Below are positions 5,284-5,549 of a stretch of DNA of 5,549 nt, piece after piece (position 1 is the first letter of the stretch; every line of letters begins with the position of its first letter). Position numbers and translations under genes: made by a program. The notes beneath the pieces were generated by a model, which had not been told where the DNA came from, searched no databases, and was given only the letters and a program-made list of their open reading frames with translations. The DNA lies in the NCBI GenBank assembly GCA_937863915.1, contig CALMID010000205.1, positions 1 through 5,549 on the forward strand, written 5' to 3'. This DNA is from an uncultured Pseudomonas sp. (GTDB taxonomy: Bacteria > Pseudomonadota > Gammaproteobacteria > Pseudomonadales > Pseudomonadaceae).

Positions 5284-5549
5284 ATGCGTCTATCACTGCT
5301 GATCGTTGCCCTGTTGAGCCTGCACGGCTGCACCCGCACCACCGCCGACTATCACCTGGACAATGCCTACAAGGCCTATGCCGAGGGCGAGTGCGGGCGG
5401 GTGATGCTGGAGTTGTCGCAGACCGAACGCAACATCCGCTCCAGGCCTTACCTGCAGCCGGAGATTTCTGTGCTGCGTGGCCAGTGTCTGGAGCGCCAGA
5501 AACTCTATGTCGATGCGGCGCAGACCTACCGTTTCGTGCTGCAGAATTA
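5284..5549 (+). CDS. Small TPR-like lipoprotein, 5' part only
   Basis: Open from ATG 5284 to the window edge (88 complete codons), so the 3' end is missing. The N-terminus MRLSLLIVALLSLHGC is a lipoprotein signal peptide with lipobox LHGC and Cys16 as the lipidation site. His at the -2 position is unusual but tolerated. Thr at +2 and Arg at +3 suggest outer membrane sorting. The mature part is predicted helical: YHLDNAYKAYAEGECGRV, then LRGQCLERQKLYVDAAQTYRFVL. Both look like tetratricopeptide helix pairs, with extra Cys at 37 and 70 that could form a disulfide in the periplasm. It is transcribed away from another TPR-like lipoprotein gene, with which it shares a palindrome-bearing promoter region. 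Function unknown; I do not recognise a named family. Confidence 0.87.
   Translation, partial: MRLSLLIVALLSLHGCTRTTADYHLDNAYKAYAEGECGRVMLELSQTERNIRSRPYLQPEISVLRGQCLERQKLYVDAAQTYRFVLQN

Overview
The window looks like chromosomal DNA of a Pseudomonas-type gammaproteobacterium. It is GC-rich, with strong G/C preference at third codon positions and CTG as the main Leu codon. Its proteins (TadA, a PykA-type pyruvate kinase, a tandem universal stress protein of the UspE kind) resemble Pseudomonas versions. This is judged from remembered family features, not from a database search. I see no insertion sequence, prophage, CRISPR array, tRNA or rRNA, and no convincing new multi-gene system. The interest lies in small features and regulatory sites.

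Left part (1-1361, plus strand): the C-terminal two thirds of a multicopper oxidase, cut by the window edge, overlaps by one base with tadA, the essential tRNA adenosine-34 deaminase. The two probably form one transcription unit. The oxidase keeps all visible copper-site histidines and the cysteine, but has Leu rather than Met at the usual axial position of the type 1 copper.

Middle (1379-1750): a 58-residue minus-strand gene of unknown function faces tadA and almost touches it. Its leader (about 1556-1708) holds an overlapping 11-codon ORF, several GGA motifs and an unused-looking Shine-Dalgarno sequence. A clear intrinsic terminator for pykA lies at 1709-1733.

Minus-strand block (1751-5110): read in the direction of transcription, a TPR-like lipoprotein gene (5110 to 4316) ends in a strong hairpin. 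It is followed by an UspE-like tandem universal stress protein gene (4199 to 3282) with a good candidate Anr/FNR box upstream, then by pykA (3202 to 1751) 79 bases further on. Pairing an anaerobically controllable stress protein with pyruvate kinase fits a link between oxygen limitation and lower glycolysis/pyruvate metabolism, but this is inference.

Right end (5111-5549): a 173-base divergent promoter region carries two perfect palindromes (14 and 12 bp). Beyond it, a second small lipoprotein gene starts on the plus strand and runs off the window.
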